64,000 bases of DNA. Source: Achromobacter xylosoxidans. GTDB taxonomy: Bacteria > Pseudomonadota > Gammaproteobacteria > Burkholderiales > Burkholderiaceae_B. Positions 35,988 through 46,688 of this stretch are shown here, in pieces. Under the pieces are notes generated by a model. The model was not told where the DNA came from. It searched no databases and saw nothing but the letters and a program-made list of their open reading frames with translations. Location: positions 4,278,001 through 4,342,000 of the forward strand of contig NZ_LN831029.1 of the NCBI RefSeq assembly GCF_001457475.1, read 5' to 3'. Each line of letters opens with the position of its first letter. Positions within the stretch are counted from its first letter, which is position 1. Made by a program: the position numbers and the translations under genes.

Positions 35988-36605
35988 TTGCTTTCCATCT
36001 TGCGCGAGGCCGGCTGGCCGATCTGGCCCCTGCTGGCGACTTCCGTGCTGGGCCTGGCGCTGATCTTCGAGCGCTTCCTGTCCCTGCGCCGCAGCCAGGT
36101 CATGCCACGCGGCCTGAACGAGCAGGTGGCCGAGATGCTGCGCAACCGCCAGGACAGCCCCGACGCGCTGAACCGCCTGGAACGCAATTCCCCGCTGGGC
36201 CGCGTGCTGGCCGAGGTCATGCGCCACCGCCACCTGCCGCGCGAGGAACTGCGCAGCGTGGTCGAGGACACCGGCCGCGCCGTCGCCCATGACCTGAGCC
36301 GCTACATCCCGGCCATCGGCACCATCGCCGTGGTGGCGCCGCTGATGGGCCTGTTCGGCACCGTGGTCGGCATGATCGAGATCTTCGGCTCGTACACGCC
36401 GGAAGGCGGCGATCCGGCGCAGCTGGCGCGCGGCATCTCCATCGCGTTGTACAACACCGGCTTCGGCATCCTCATCGCCATTCCCGCCATGATCGCCCAC
36501 CGCTACCTGCGCGGCCGGGTCGAGGGTTACCTGAACACCATGGAAATCGCCGCGGCGCGCCTGGCGCGCGCCGTCTCGCCCGCCTCGCGCGAGGACCGCC
36601 CATGA
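35988..36605 (+). CDS. exbB: MotA/TolQ/ExbB family proton channel protein
   Basis: A 205-residue inner-membrane protein with three membrane helices: about 10-30, 105-130 and 150-175. The central helix contains the channel-lining pattern ([23 protein letters not shown]). It pairs with ExbD to couple proton flow to outer-membrane or TonB-type work. The start is a TTG at 35988-35990 (reading [16 protein letters not shown]), which has GGAG nine bases upstream; the upstream ATG would add 21 residues lacking hydrophobic character. Its stop overlaps the exbD ATG (ATGA). No tonB is present nearby, so a TolQ/ExbB specialisation for lpxK-linked envelope work is open. Confidence 0.88.
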   Translation: MLSILREAGWPIWPLLATSVLGLALIFERFLSLRRSQVMPRGLNEQVAEMLRNRQDSPDALNRLERNSPLGRVLAEVMRHRHLPREELRSVVEDTGRAVAHDLSRYIPAIGTIAVVAPLMGLFGTVVGMIEIFGSYTPEGGDPAQLARGISIALYNTGFGILIAIPAMIAHRYLRGRVEGYLNTMEIAAARLARAVSPASREDRP

Positions 36606-37015
36606 ATTTCCGTGGCGTCCGGGGCGACCGCGACGAGCTGGACATCAACCTGATCCCGCTCATCGACGTCCTGCTGGTCATTCTGATCTTCCTGGCGGCC
36701 ACCACCTCGTTCGCCCGCTACACCCAGTTGAAGGTCACGCTGCCGCAGGCGTCGGCCGAGCAGGAAACCCCGCCGGCCCTGGAAGTGGCCATCAGCCAGG
36801 ACGGGCGCTACGCCCTCAACGGCACCCTGATCGACGTGTCCACGCCGCCCGAGATCGCCGACCTGCTGCGCCAGGCCGCCGCCGGCAAGACCGAACCGCT
36901 GGTGATCATCAACGCCGATGCCCAGGCCACGCACCAGTCCGTGATCAACGTGATGGAAGCAGCCCGCCTGGCCGGCATCGGCCGCGTCAACTTCGCTGCC
37001 CAGACCGCCCGGTGA
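36602..37015 (+). CDS. exbD: ExbD/TolR family biopolymer transport protein
   Basis: A 137-residue protein with a short cytoplasmic N-terminus, one membrane helix (about 16-35) carrying the essential aspartate in [15 protein letters not shown], and a periplasmic domain ending in a [16 protein letters not shown] segment. It overlaps exbB by ATGA and lpxK by GTGA, so the three genes form a tightly coupled operon. This exbB-exbD-lpxK order is common in betaproteobacteria. Confidence 0.92.
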   Translation: MNFRGVRGDRDELDINLIPLIDVLLVILIFLAATTSFARYTQLKVTLPQASAEQETPPALEVAISQDGRYALNGTLIDVSTPPEIADLLRQAAAGKTEPLVIINADAQATHQSVINVMEAARLAGIGRVNFAAQTAR

Positions 37016-38061
37016 GCGCGCCGTCCCCCAAGGCCTCGCTGCTTGCGCGCCAATGGCAGCACGGCGGCTGGCTCTCCACCCTGCTGCGGCCGCTGGCCGC
37101 GCTGACCGCCCGCGTCGTGGCGCGCAAGCGCGCCGATTATCGCGACGGCCGCAAGCCGGCCTACCGCGCGCCCGTGCCGGTCGTGGTGATCGGCAACATC
37201 TACGTCGGCGGCACCGGCAAGACCCCGATGGTCATCGCCACCGTGGAGGGCCTGCGCGCCCGCGGCTACACGCCGGGCGTGGTCAGCCGCGGCTACGGCG
37301 TGAAGCTGGGGCCCCAGGCGCGGGTCGGCCAGGGCGAGCTGGACGCCGCCCGGTTCGGCGATGAACCCGCGCTGATCGCGCGCGTCACCGGCGCGCCCAT
37401 CTCGGTGCACCCGCGCCGCGCGCTGGCGGCCCAGGCGCTGCTGCAGACGCATCCGCGGGTGGACGTGATCGTCTCCGACGATGGCCTGCAGCACCTGGCG
37501 TTGGCGCGGGACGTGGAAATCGTGGTGCAGGACCGGCGCGGCGTCGGCAATGGCCGGCTGCTGCCCGCCGGCCCCCTGCGCGAACCGGCCAGCCGGCTGC
37601 GCGAAGTGGACGCGGTGATCACCAATATCGGCGTGCCCGACGGCCGCGCGGCGGCGCCGACCGGCGCGGGGCCGCGCCAGGCCGACATGTGGCTGGAACC
37701 TGGAGAGGCGCGCCAGATCGAGGGCGGCTCGCGCCGGCCGCTGGCCACCTTCGCCGGCCAGCCGGACGTGGCAGCGGCCGCCGGCATCGGCAATCCCGAA
37801 CGTTTCTTCACCACCCTGCGCTCGCAGGGCATCACACTGGCGGCGACGTTGCCGCTGCCCGACCACCACGACTACGCCAGTTCGCCGTTCCAGGCGCTGG
37901 CCGCGCAGACCATCCTGGTCACGTCCAAGGACGCGATCAAGTGCGCCGCGTTGCACGATGCGCGCCTGTGGGAAGTGCCGGTGCGGGCCGGTTTTTCCGA
38001 CCCGCAACTGTTCGATTGGCTGGCGCAGGCGCTGCGCCAGCGCGCCCCGCGCCGGTCCTAG
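37012..38061 (+). CDS. lpxK: Tetraacyldisaccharide 4'-kinase (lipid A biosynthesis)
   Basis: A 349-residue inner-membrane-associated kinase that phosphorylates the lipid A precursor at the 4' position. Walker A is [12 protein letters not shown] (about 63-74) and the family motif SDDGLQH follows at about 160. The start is GTG 37012-37014, overlapping the exbD stop. Its TAG stop shares the palindrome CTAG with the TAG stop of the convergent gene 38058-40295, so the two coding regions overlap by four bases with no space for a terminator. Confidence 0.94.
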   Translation: MSAPSPKASLLARQWQHGGWLSTLLRPLAALTARVVARKRADYRDGRKPAYRAPVPVVVIGNIYVGGTGKTPMVIATVEGLRARGYTPGVVSRGYGVKLGPQARVGQGELDAARFGDEPALIARVTGAPISVHPRRALAAQALLQTHPRVDVIVSDDGLQHLALARDVEIVVQDRRGVGNGRLLPAGPLREPASRLREVDAVITNIGVPDGRAAAPTGAGPRQADMWLEPGEARQIEGGSRRPLATFAGQPDVAAAAGIGNPERFFTTLRSQGITLAATLPLPDHHDYASSPFQALAAQTILVTSKDAIKCAALHDARLWEVPVRAGFSDPQLFDWLAQALRQRAPRRS

Positions 38062-40295
38062 AAGAAGGCGGGCCGCGCCGCGACCGGACGCCGCGCGTAT
38101 TCCGCCAGGCCGCGCTTGCGGGCCGCCGCCGCGCGCAGCCGCAGCGCCGCCAGGGGCACGTGCACGGCCACCAGCAGCAGTGCCAACGCCAGCCATAGCA
38201 CGCGCGCCAGCGACGGCCACGGATCGTCCAGCGAACGCCGCGCATCGATGTCGACGACGGTGGCGCCGGACGCCTCGCGCCCGACCGCGGTGACCACGCC
38301 GCCTGCCTGGAACGGCCGGGCCCCATCGGCCGCCAGCATCGCGGTCTGGTGGACCCACGACTGCAACAGATCAGGCATGTCGTCGCGCGGCGACAATTGC
38401 GGCAGATCGGCGTAGCGGCCCGGCCACACTTGCAGGACCACGCCGCCGCGCTGGCGCGCCATCAGGTCATTGCCCGCGCGCGCCAGGGCCTCGCGCACCT
38501 GCGGCTCCATGCTGCTCCTGGCCAGGCCGCGCAGCAGGTTGGCGGCACGTGTGATGATGACGCCATCATCGGCATTGCCCCGCTGCTTCAGGGCCCCGCC
38601 CTGTGCCAGCCGCAGCAGTGCCAGCCAGCTGTCCGGCTCGTCGCGCGCCAGCATCAGGCTGTCGGCCGTCTCGGCCTTGAGGCGGTCGCACTCGGCAATG
38701 GCCTGGCCGGTGGCGGCCTCGCAGGCCAGTTCGATCGTCAGCACCAGGTCGGTCACGCGGTTCACGGTCACCGCCGACACATTGCGGGCGTTGTAGGCGG
38801 CCAGCGGATTGCCGGCCATGCTGCCGTAGATCTGGTTGCGGACCAGCAGGTCCATCATCGGATTGGGCCGGGTCTTGAGGAAACCGCCGGAATACAGCGC
38901 CAGCGCGGCCGGAGCCACCCGCAGCTCGTCGGCCTGGATCGCATCGCCCTGCCAACGGATCCGCTCGCAGTCGAAGCGCACCTCGTCCTGACGGTACGCA
39001 TCGGGCTGGAACTGGCAGCGGCCCATGCCCTTCAAGGCCACCACGTCGCCGGGCGCGGGCGGATCCTGGGCCAGCGCCGCGGCCGTGTCGTAGACCCGCG
39101 GCTGCGCGCCGCGCGCCCAGGCCGACGCCAGCGCGATGTCGCCATGCAGATCGCCGCCGCCGATCAGGCCCAGCGCCGCGCCGGCAAGCAGGCCGGCGAG
39201 CGCCAGCGTCACGTGCCGGCCCCAGGCCACCCGCGGGAACAGGCGCTGCTCTTCATCCACGGAAAAACGATTGCCCAGGCGCAGCACGGCATAGTCTTCC
39301 ACCCGCAGGTCCACGTCGACGCGGCCGTCGTCCGGCAACTCCAGGTTGGCGCGCCAATGGTCGGGCAGCGACACCGGCACCTTGTCGCCCAGGAACAACC
39401 GGGTCGACACCGCCTGCGCGTTGGCCGGATTGGTCAGCACGATCGCGTTCAGTTCGCCGCGCACCCGGTTCACCTTCTGCGCCGCGCCCAGCGGCCGGCG
39501 GCGCCAGGTCAGCCAGATCGCCAGCAGCGCGGGCGCGGCGGCCGAGGCCAGCCACGCCATGCCGCCGCCCGCCGCGGCGACGCCCAGGCAGACGAACGCG
39601 GCCAGCCACAGCATGGCGGGCCAGAAGGCGATGCCGGCCGGACGGCGCCAGGCGATTTCGGCGGGCGTTTCCTCGCGCTGGCTCAGGATCTCGACCCGCA
39701 TGGCCTCGGCGAACTCGTGCTCGGCCTGGGCGTCTGGCGCCTGGCCCGCGCCATCCGCGGTGACGGCGTCGGCATCGACCACGTTCTGCATCGCCCCCAG
39801 CTTGCCGCTGGACCATTGCTGGTTCTGTTTCTGCCGGCGCGCCTCGCGCTCGCGGCCGCCGGCCAGGTCGAATTCGCCGTTCAGCGCCACCACGATGGCG
39901 AATTTCTCCGTCATCACGACTTCGGCCTGGTTGTCCTCGCGCAGATAGTCGCGGGCGTCATAAGGCAGCACCACGTCGACGCCGCCCAGGGTGTCGTGCA
40001 TGGTGGCCGCGCCGTGGCCCGATTCCAGCCCGTGGCGCACGAAGGCGCCGCGCAGCGGGAACACGCCGTCATTCAGCAGCGCGACGCTTTGGGTGGGCTT
40101 GGCGGGCCGCACCAGGAACGGCTGCACCAGCGCCTGCTCCTGCGCGCTCAGGCGCCGCAGCGGCTGGCCTTCCTGCTTGAGTTCGCGCAGCGCGCCCTTG
40201 TTGCCGCTGCGGCGCGCCATGTAGGTGATGGCGCTGATGACCGACCAGACCAGGATGATGAGCATCAGGCCGATGCGTATGGTGTTGGAATCCAT
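38058..40295 (-). CDS. IgaA/UmoB (YrfF) family membrane protein
   Basis: A 745-residue inner-membrane protein with the layout of enterobacterial IgaA: an N-terminal helix (7-27), a cytoplasmic domain, a helical pair (about 222-263), a second cytoplasmic domain, a helix (about 360-378), a periplasmic domain and a C-terminal helix (about 700-722). From memory of E. coli YrfF, matching blocks include [18 protein letters not shown], the stretch [20 protein letters not shown], and GMGRC/GTGMC. All four periplasmic cysteines are present (Cys427, Cys443, Cys525, Cys536). In Enterobacteriaceae IgaA holds back the Rcs stress phosphorelay through RcsD. No Rcs gene is seen here, so its partner is unknown. 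ATG at 40293-40295 with AGGA close upstream. Confidence 0.8.
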   Translation of the reverse strand: MDSNTIRIGLMLIILVWSVISAITYMARRSGNKGALRELKQEGQPLRRLSAQEQALVQPFLVRPAKPTQSVALLNDGVFPLRGAFVRHGLESGHGAATMHDTLGGVDVVLPYDARDYLREDNQAEVVMTEKFAIVVALNGEFDLAGGREREARRQKQNQQWSSGKLGAMQNVVDADAVTADGAGQAPDAQAEHEFAEAMRVEILSQREETPAEIAWRRPAGIAFWPAMLWLAAFVCLGVAAAGGGMAWLASAAAPALLAIWLTWRRRPLGAAQKVNRVRGELNAIVLTNPANAQAVSTRLFLGDKVPVSLPDHWRANLELPDDGRVDVDLRVEDYAVLRLGNRFSVDEEQRLFPRVAWGRHVTLALAGLLAGAALGLIGGGDLHGDIALASAWARGAQPRVYDTAAALAQDPPAPGDVVALKGMGRCQFQPDAYRQDEVRFDCERIRWQGDAIQADELRVAPAALALYSGGFLKTRPNPMMDLLVRNQIYGSMAGNPLAAYNARNVSAVTVNRVTDLVLTIELACEAATGQAIAECDRLKAETADSLMLARDEPDSWLALLRLAQGGALKQRGNADDGVIITRAANLLRGLARSSMEPQVREALARAGNDLMARQRGGVVLQVWPGRYADLPQLSPRDDMPDLLQSWVHQTAMLAADGARPFQAGGVVTAVGREASGATVVDIDARRSLDDPWPSLARVLWLALALLLVAVHVPLAALRLRAAAARKRGLAEYARRPVAARPAFF

Positions 40296-40490
40296 TGTCC
40301 TGTTTTTCCTCTTTCCTCACGTCGCGGCGGATCATAGGCCACTATCCGTCCCGCAATTTCTTACGGCCGCATCAAAATATGACAATAATTAACAGAACAA
40401 GTAATCCGGCGGCCCGGCGTCCGCCCTTTCCGGCGTGCCGGGCGGCTGCTCGCGGGCTGCCCGCGCCCAAACTGTTTTAGAATCGCGCTC

Positions 40491-40673
40491 ATGGAATCCC
40501 GCCTTCTCGACATCCTCGTCTGCCCCCTGTGCAAGGGCCGCCTCGAACACGACCGGACCCAGGCCGAACTGGTCTGCCGCGCCGACCGCCTGGCCTTCCC
40601 GCTGCGCGACGGCATTCCCGTCATGCTTGAATCCGAGGCGCGCTCGCTGGACGACGCCCCCGCTTCTTCCTGA
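40491..40673 (+). CDS. Trm112/YcaR family small protein
   Basis: A 60-residue protein of the YcaR/Trm112 family, with [14 protein letters not shown] (CPLC at about 11-14) and the conserved [14 protein letters not shown] block. These proteins commonly sit between lpxK and kdsB, as here. The exact role in bacteria is not established. No ribosome-binding sequence precedes the ATG. A -10-like TAGAAT lies at 40478-40483, seven bases from the start, so a leaderless message is possible. Confidence 0.9.
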   Translation: MESRLLDILVCPLCKGRLEHDRTQAELVCRADRLAFPLRDGIPVMLESEARSLDDAPASS

Positions 40674-40685
40674 CCCGTCCCTATC

Positions 40686-42199
<1,514 letters not shown>

Positions 42200-42217
42200 T
42201 CGGCGCTTCGCAGGCCC

Positions 42218-42270
42218 AGGCCTTCGGCGCCGGCCGGACGCAACGCGTTCCGGCCCCGGCCCGAAGGCCT
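42218..42270 (+). repeat. Inverted repeat downstream of adk
   Basis: AGGCCTTCGG (42218-42227) pairs perfectly with CCGAAGGCCT (42261-42270), with further partial GC pairing inside. There is no T-run, so it is a weak or Rho-type transcript end at best. Confidence 0.45.
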
Positions 42271-42330
42271 TGTCGCATCCGGCGCCCGGCGCGCCGTTTT
42301 CATCCCTTGAATTGATCTGGTGGTAGAGAC

Positions 42331-43089
42331 ATGGAAATCGCGAACAAGGTATTCATCGTTACCGGCGGCGCATCCGGCCTGGGCGCCGGCACCGTGCGCA
42401 TGCTGGTGGCCAACGGCGCCAAGGTGGTCATCGCCGACCTGCAGGACGGTCCCGGCGAGGAACTGGCCAAGGAACTCGGCCAGCGCTACGTGCACTGCGA
42501 CGTGACGCAAGAGGCCGACGGCCAGCGCGCCGTTGCCGCCGCCAAGGAACTCGGCACCCTGTTCGGCCTGGTCAACTGCGCCGGCGTGGCCCCCGCCGCC
42601 AAGATCGTCGGCAAGAACGGCGCGCATCCGCTGGATCTGTTCCAGAAGGTCGTTTCGATCAACCTGATCGGCAGCTTCAACATGATGCGCCTGGCCGCCG
42701 AGGCCATGAGCGGCAACACGCCCGAGCCCACCGGCGAACGCGGCGTGATGATCAACACCGCGTCGGTCGCCGCGTTCGACGGCCAGATCGGCCAGGCGGC
42801 CTACGCCGCATCGAAGGCGGGCGTGGCTGGCATGACGCTGCCGATCGCCCGCGACCTGGCCAAGACCGGCATCCGCTGCATGACCATCGCCCCCGGCATC
42901 TTCGGCACCCCGATGATCTTCGGCATGCCGCAGGAAGTGCAGGATTCGCTGGCCGCCAGCATCCCCTTCCCCGCCCGCCTGGGCCGTCCGGAGGACTACG
43001 CCAAGCTGGTGCACGCCATCATCACCAATGACATGCTGAATGGCGAGACCATCCGCCTGGATGGCGCCATCCGGATGCCCCCGAAGTAA
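42331..43089 (+). CDS. Short-chain dehydrogenase, 3-hydroxyacyl-CoA dehydrogenase type
   Basis: A 252-residue classical SDR. The NAD-binding motif is [10 protein letters not shown] (about 11-20), the NCAG motif follows at about 84 and the catalytic YAASK at about 153. The segments [20 protein letters not shown] and APGIFGTPM resemble 3-hydroxy(-2-methyl)acyl-CoA dehydrogenases (the HSD17B10 group), used in isoleucine and fatty acid breakdown. The NAD preference is inferred from the acidic residue in VIADLQ. It is flanked by adk and murJ and has no clear operon partner. Confidence 0.85.
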   Translation: MEIANKVFIVTGGASGLGAGTVRMLVANGAKVVIADLQDGPGEELAKELGQRYVHCDVTQEADGQRAVAAAKELGTLFGLVNCAGVAPAAKIVGKNGAHPLDLFQKVVSINLIGSFNMMRLAAEAMSGNTPEPTGERGVMINTASVAAFDGQIGQAAYAASKAGVAGMTLPIARDLAKTGIRCMTIAPGIFGTPMIFGMPQEVQDSLAASIPFPARLGRPEDYAKLVHAIITNDMLNGETIRLDGAIRMPPK

Positions 43090-43098
43090 TCGCCCAAC

Positions 43099-43118
43099 GC
43101 CCCCTCCCCGGAGGGGGC
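43099..43118 (+). terminator. GC hairpin after the SDR gene
   Basis: GCCCCCTCC (43099-43107) and GGAGGGGGC (43110-43118) form a tight 8-9-bp hairpin, followed only by GATGCTTT. It is a weak terminator candidate between the SDR gene and murJ. Confidence 0.45.
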
Positions 43119-43201
43119 GATGCTTTGGGCGCCGGCGAGCCGGCGCCGCTTCCTTGCAATACCCCGGGCAGGCCCGCCCGTTTTCTTTCGCCGTCACCCC
43201 C

Positions 43202-44761
43202 ATGAGCCTGTTCCGTTCCGCGGCCACCGTCAGCAGCTTCACCCTGCTGTCCCGTATTTCCGGGCTGGTCCGCGACATCCTGGTGGCGCGCGCCTTCGGC
43301 GCCGGCCCCATCACCGACGCCTTCTGGGTCGCCTTCCGCATTCCCAACCTGTTGCGCCGGCTGTTCGCCGAGGGCGCCTTCGCCCAGGCCTTCGTGCCGA
43401 TCCTGGGGCATGCCCGCAACAACCGTTCCGAAACCGAGGTCCGCGCCCTGCTCGACCGCGTGGCCCTGCTGCTGACCGCGGCCCTGATGGCGATCACGCT
43501 GATCGGCATCGTGGCCGCGCCGTGGGTGGTGTCGGCCATGGCCAGCGGCCTGCGCGGCGCGGCCCGCGATACCGAATTCGGCGCCGCCGTCTGGATGACG
43601 CGGGTGATGTTCCCCTACATCTTCTGCATGTCGCTGATCGCGTTCGCCTCGGGCGTGCTAAACACCTGGCGGCGCTTCGCGGTGCCGGCGTTCACGCCCG
43701 TCCTGCTGAACCTGTCCATGATCGGCGCCTGCCTCTGGCTTGCGCCGCGCATGGACGTGCCGGTCTACGCCCTGGCGATCGGGGTGATGATAGGCGGCGT
43801 GGCGCAACTGGCCGTGCAGTGGGTGGCGCTGGCGCGGCTGGGCCTGACGCCGCGCTTCTCGCTGCGCTTTCGCCAGGCCTGGGCCGACCCGACGGTGCAG
43901 CGCATCCTCAAGCAGATGGCGCCGGCCACGCTCGGCGTATCGGTGGCGCAGATCTCGCTGCTGATCAATACCAACATCGCCACCTGGCTCACGCCCGGCA
44001 GCGTCACCTGGCTGTCGTTCGCCGACCGCCTGATGGAATTCCCGACCGCGCTGCTGGGCGTGGCGCTGGGCACCGTGCTGCTGCCCAGCCTGTCGGCGGC
44101 CCATGCCCGCGACGACCATGGCGGCTACAGCGCCCTGCTGGATTGGGGCCTGCGGCTGGTGCTGCTGCTGGGCCTGCCGGCGGCGGTGGGCATGGCGCTG
44201 CTGTCGGACGGCCTGGTGGCCACGCTGTTCCACTACGGCGCGTTTTCGGCGCAGGACGTGCTGCAGACCCGGCTGGCCGTGATTTCCTATTCGGCCGGCC
44301 TGATCGGGCTGCTGGCGGTGAAGATCCTGGCGCCCGGCTTCTACGCCAAGCAGGACATCCGCACGCCCGTGAAGATCGCCATCGGCGTGCTGGTCCTGAC
44401 CCAGTTGATGAACCTGGCGCTGGTGCCGCTGCTGGCCCACGCCGGCCTGGCGCTCGCCATCGGCCTGGGCGCCTGCCTGAACGCGCTGGCGCTGCTGATC
44501 GGGCTGCGGCGCCGTGGCGTCTACCAGCCCGGCACGGGCTGGGGCCGTTTCGCCCTGCGGCTGATTCCGGCCCTGGCGGCGCTGGCGGCCCTGCTGGTCT
44601 ACGCCGACGGCCGTATTGACTGGATCGGCCTGCAGGCCCATACCGGATACCGCGCGCTCTGGCTGGGCGGCGTGCTGGCGGCCAGCGGCGCGGTCTACTT
44701 CGGCATGTTGTTACTGTTTGGGTTCCGTCCCCGAGATTTCGGACGCCGGGCGGCGGGCTGA
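43202..44761 (+). CDS. murJ: Lipid II flippase MurJ (MviN)
   Basis: A 519-residue inner-membrane protein with about 14 hydrophobic segments, of the MOP/MATE superfamily. It exports the peptidoglycan precursor lipid II. The N-terminus LFRSAATVSSFTLLSRISG and the motif FRIPNLLRRLFAEGAF (about 45-60) are diagnostic; the charged residues in these helices line the substrate cavity. The ATG at 43202-43204 fits family length; the open frame reaches back to 43040 inside the SDR gene and is not used. A strong terminator follows. Confidence 0.95.
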   Translation: MSLFRSAATVSSFTLLSRISGLVRDILVARAFGAGPITDAFWVAFRIPNLLRRLFAEGAFAQAFVPILGHARNNRSETEVRALLDRVALLLTAALMAITLIGIVAAPWVVSAMASGLRGAARDTEFGAAVWMTRVMFPYIFCMSLIAFASGVLNTWRRFAVPAFTPVLLNLSMIGACLWLAPRMDVPVYALAIGVMIGGVAQLAVQWVALARLGLTPRFSLRFRQAWADPTVQRILKQMAPATLGVSVAQISLLINTNIATWLTPGSVTWLSFADRLMEFPTALLGVALGTVLLPSLSAAHARDDHGGYSALLDWGLRLVLLLGLPAAVGMALLSDGLVATLFHYGAFSAQDVLQTRLAVISYSAGLIGLLAVKILAPGFYAKQDIRTPVKIAIGVLVLTQLMNLALVPLLAHAGLALAIGLGACLNALALLIGLRRRGVYQPGTGWGRFALRLIPALAALAALLVYADGRIDWIGLQAHTGYRALWLGGVLAASGAVYFGMLLLFGFRPRDFGRRAAG

Positions 44762-44790
44762 TTTCGGGCATTCTCGCCACAACCTCCGCA

Positions 44791-44818
44791 AAAAGCCGGC
44801 TACCCGCCGGCTTTTTTT
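44791..44818 (+). terminator. Intrinsic terminator of murJ
   Basis: A stem AAAAGCCGGC / GCCGGCTTTT (44791-44800, 44806-44815) with loop TACCC and a run of seven Ts. Confidence 0.93.
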
Positions 44819-44837
44819 GCATTTGATCCGTCAAGAA

Positions 44838-44866
44838 TTGACAAGGAGGCGGTAATCTTTGGTAAA
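44838..44866 (+). promoter_or_regulatory. Candidate promoter of the FecR-like gene
   Basis: A perfect -35 TTGACA (44838-44843), a 17-base spacer and a weak -10 GGTAAA (44861-44866), in an AT-rich stretch. It lies 95-123 bases before the ATG at 44961. Confidence 0.45.
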
Positions 44867-44960
44867 AAACCTTTATTATTTACAAATTGCCATCGAAAGG
44901 ATTCCCGCCTGACGCTTTCGCAGGCGGCGTGATGAAGTGAAGTACGCCCAAGGACACCCC

Positions 44961-45932
44961 ATGGCGGACCAAGTAATCAATTGGTTGCTGCTGCTGCGCT
45001 CCGGTAAAGCGACAGCGCAGGACTACAACGATTTCCTGGCGTGGCGAGCAGCAGATCCTCTTCATGAGAATGCCTGGCAGCAATTGACCGGCACTCTGAC
45101 GGGATCGAATTTCGGCCGACTGGGCGACGCCTATCCGGCCGGCTATGCCACGGCGCCCCCGCCACCGTTGATTCCCCCTGCGCCGGCCCCCGCAGCCGTC
45201 GGCGTGCCGCCGCGCCGACGCTTCCTGGCCGGCTCGCTGGCGCTCGCCAGCGCGGGCGCCTGCGCCGCCTACGTGGGCAATGCCTTCTACCCCCTGAGCA
45301 ATGTCGCGGCCGATGCCGCCACGGCCACCGGCGAGCGCCGGCGCTACATCCTGTCCGACGGCAGCCAGCTGCTGCTGGACGCGCGCAGCCGCGTCAACCT
45401 CGATTTCACCCCGGCCTACCGCCAGGTGCGCCTGCTGGATGGCGCCGTCACCGTGTCGGTGGCGCCCGATGCGCGCCGTCCCTTCCTGGTGCAGACCGCC
45501 GAGGGCACCGTGCGCGCCCTGGGCACCCGCTACATGGTGCGCCAGCAGGCCCAGCGCACGGTGGTGGTGGTGCATGAACACGAAGTCGTGGTGGAAACCA
45601 TGGCCGGCGCCCACGGCATCGTCCGCGCCGGCACCGGCGCGCGCTTCGACGTCTCGCGCATCGACACGCCACGCGCCGAACTGGTGGCCGAAGCCGCCTG
45701 GGAAGCCGGCTGGGTCGACGCCCGCGGCCGCCCTCTGGCCGAAGTCATCGCCGCCCTGCGCCCCTACCGCAGCGGCACGCTGCGCGTCTCCATGGCCGCC
45801 GGCGGCCTGCCGGTATCCGGCCACTTCCCGCTGGACGACACCGACGCGGCGCTGGATGCGCTGCAGGACCAGATGCCCATCCACGTGCGGCGCTATACGC
45901 CCTGGTTCGTCTCGATCAACGTCGCGGCCTGA
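44961..45932 (+). CDS. Orphan FecR-family anti-sigma/sigma-regulator protein
   Basis: A 323-residue single-pass protein. The cytoplasmic N-domain carries the DUF4880-type pattern WLLLLRSGKATAQDYNDFLAWRAAD (only partly quoted: DYNDFLAWRAADPLHENAW). A membrane helix lies at about 87-107 (RRRFLAGSLALASAGACAAY). The periplasmic FecR domain shows YILSDGSQLLLDARSRV and the conserved TAEGTVRALGTRYMVRQ block. FecR proteins relay a signal from a TonB receptor to an ECF sigma factor. No fecI-type sigma gene or receptor flanks it. Start ATG 44961 with AAGGA six bases upstream is preferred over GTG 44937. Confidence 0.85.
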   Translation: MADQVINWLLLLRSGKATAQDYNDFLAWRAADPLHENAWQQLTGTLTGSNFGRLGDAYPAGYATAPPPPLIPPAPAPAAVGVPPRRRFLAGSLALASAGACAAYVGNAFYPLSNVAADAATATGERRRYILSDGSQLLLDARSRVNLDFTPAYRQVRLLDGAVTVSVAPDARRPFLVQTAEGTVRALGTRYMVRQQAQRTVVVVHEHEVVVETMAGAHGIVRAGTGARFDVSRIDTPRAELVAEAAWEAGWVDARGRPLAEVIAALRPYRSGTLRVSMAAGGLPVSGHFPLDDTDAALDALQDQMPIHVRRYTPWFVSINVAA

Positions 45933-46310
45933 CCACGGCCACCGACACCGCGCTGTAACGAAAAGCCGCTTCGTTGTATACTCAGTACCGTATTTTTATC
46001 CAGTAGGCGCGGCAGGACCGCCGTCAGGCGTCGATGCCCGGGATTTATCCGATGGTTCCATTCCAGGGATTTTTCCCGCGGAGGTTTTCCACGGATATTC
46101 CATGGGCAGTTCCATGGATCGATCCCATCGACGCCCATCAGGTCTCAGCCCGGGTATATCACCCGGGTTCTGCAGCCCGAGGGGTTTTCCTCGCAGCGCC
46201 CCCCGCCCGGTTGACGGGCGCTCCATCGGCAGACACGGCATTTAAAGCTTGCAATCCCTCGGGGACTTGCTAAAATGTTCGACTTTGCCGAATTCAACTT
46301 ACATAGCAAC
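45933..46310 (+). other. Structured 378-base intergenic region upstream of rpsT
   Basis: It has many short hairpins: GGCGTCGATG with CATCGACGCC enclosing about 90 bases (46027-46036, 46126-46135); GGGA/TCCC (46066-46077); CCCGGGT/ACCCGGG (46149-46155, 46161-46167); CGAGG/CCTCG (46178-46182, 46189-46193); GCCCG/CGGGC (46205-46219). CCATGG occurs twice close together. A -10-like TATACT lies at 45977-45982. No gene was found; the frames here give no recognisable protein. Confidence 0.6.
46249..46276 (+). promoter_or_regulatory. Candidate rpsT promoter
   Basis: TTGCAA (46249-46254), a 16-base spacer and TAAAAT (46271-46276). It would give a leader of about 28 bases before the S20 start. Confidence 0.5.
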
Positions 46311-46574
46311 ATGGCCAATACCGCCCAAGCCCGCAAGCGCGCTCGCCAATCCGTTGAGCGCAACAAGCACAATTCCAGCCTGCGCTCGATGCTGCGCACC
46401 GCCATCAAGCGCGTTCGCCAATCCATCGCCGCTGGCGACAAGGCTGCGGCTGGCGAAGTGTTCCAAAAGGCCAGCAGCGTGATCGATCGCGTGGCCGACA
46501 AGAACATCATCCACAAGAACAAGGCCGCTCGCCACAAGAGCCGCCTGGCCGCCGCCATCAAGGCGCTGGCCTAA
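46311..46574 (+). CDS. rpsT: 30S ribosomal protein S20
   Basis: An 87-residue, very basic protein ([18 protein letters not shown]...) that binds 16S rRNA early in 30S assembly. The length and the alanine/lysine-rich helices match bacterial S20. The ATG at 46311 lacks an obvious ribosome-binding site (TACATAGCAAC precedes it), which fits a gene whose translation is often feedback-controlled. An upstream in-frame start at 46275 would add 12 residues not found in S20. Confidence 0.97.
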   Translation: MANTAQARKRARQSVERNKHNSSLRSMLRTAIKRVRQSIAAGDKAAAGEVFQKASSVIDRVADKNIIHKNKAARHKSRLAAAIKALA

Positions 46575-46624
46575 GCCATTCTGCCGCCCCGCCATGCGGG
46601 GCGTCATGAATACGGCAAATGAAG

Positions 46625-46650
46625 AAGGATGCCCACGGGCATCCTTTTTT
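46625..46650 (+). terminator. Intrinsic terminator of rpsT
   Basis: GGATGCC CACG GGCATCC (46627-46644) followed by TTTTTT. A further hairpin, GCCCCGC/GCGGGGC (46587-46603), precedes it without a T-run. Confidence 0.9.
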
Positions 46651-46688
46651 GTTGCCTGGCGCTTTTGCCCGTTCTTGATTTTGGGCCA

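Noticed and set aside
42218..42270. Intrinsic terminator after adk
   Set aside because: The stem is good but the sequence after it is TGTCGCATCC, without a T-run; kept only as an inverted repeat.
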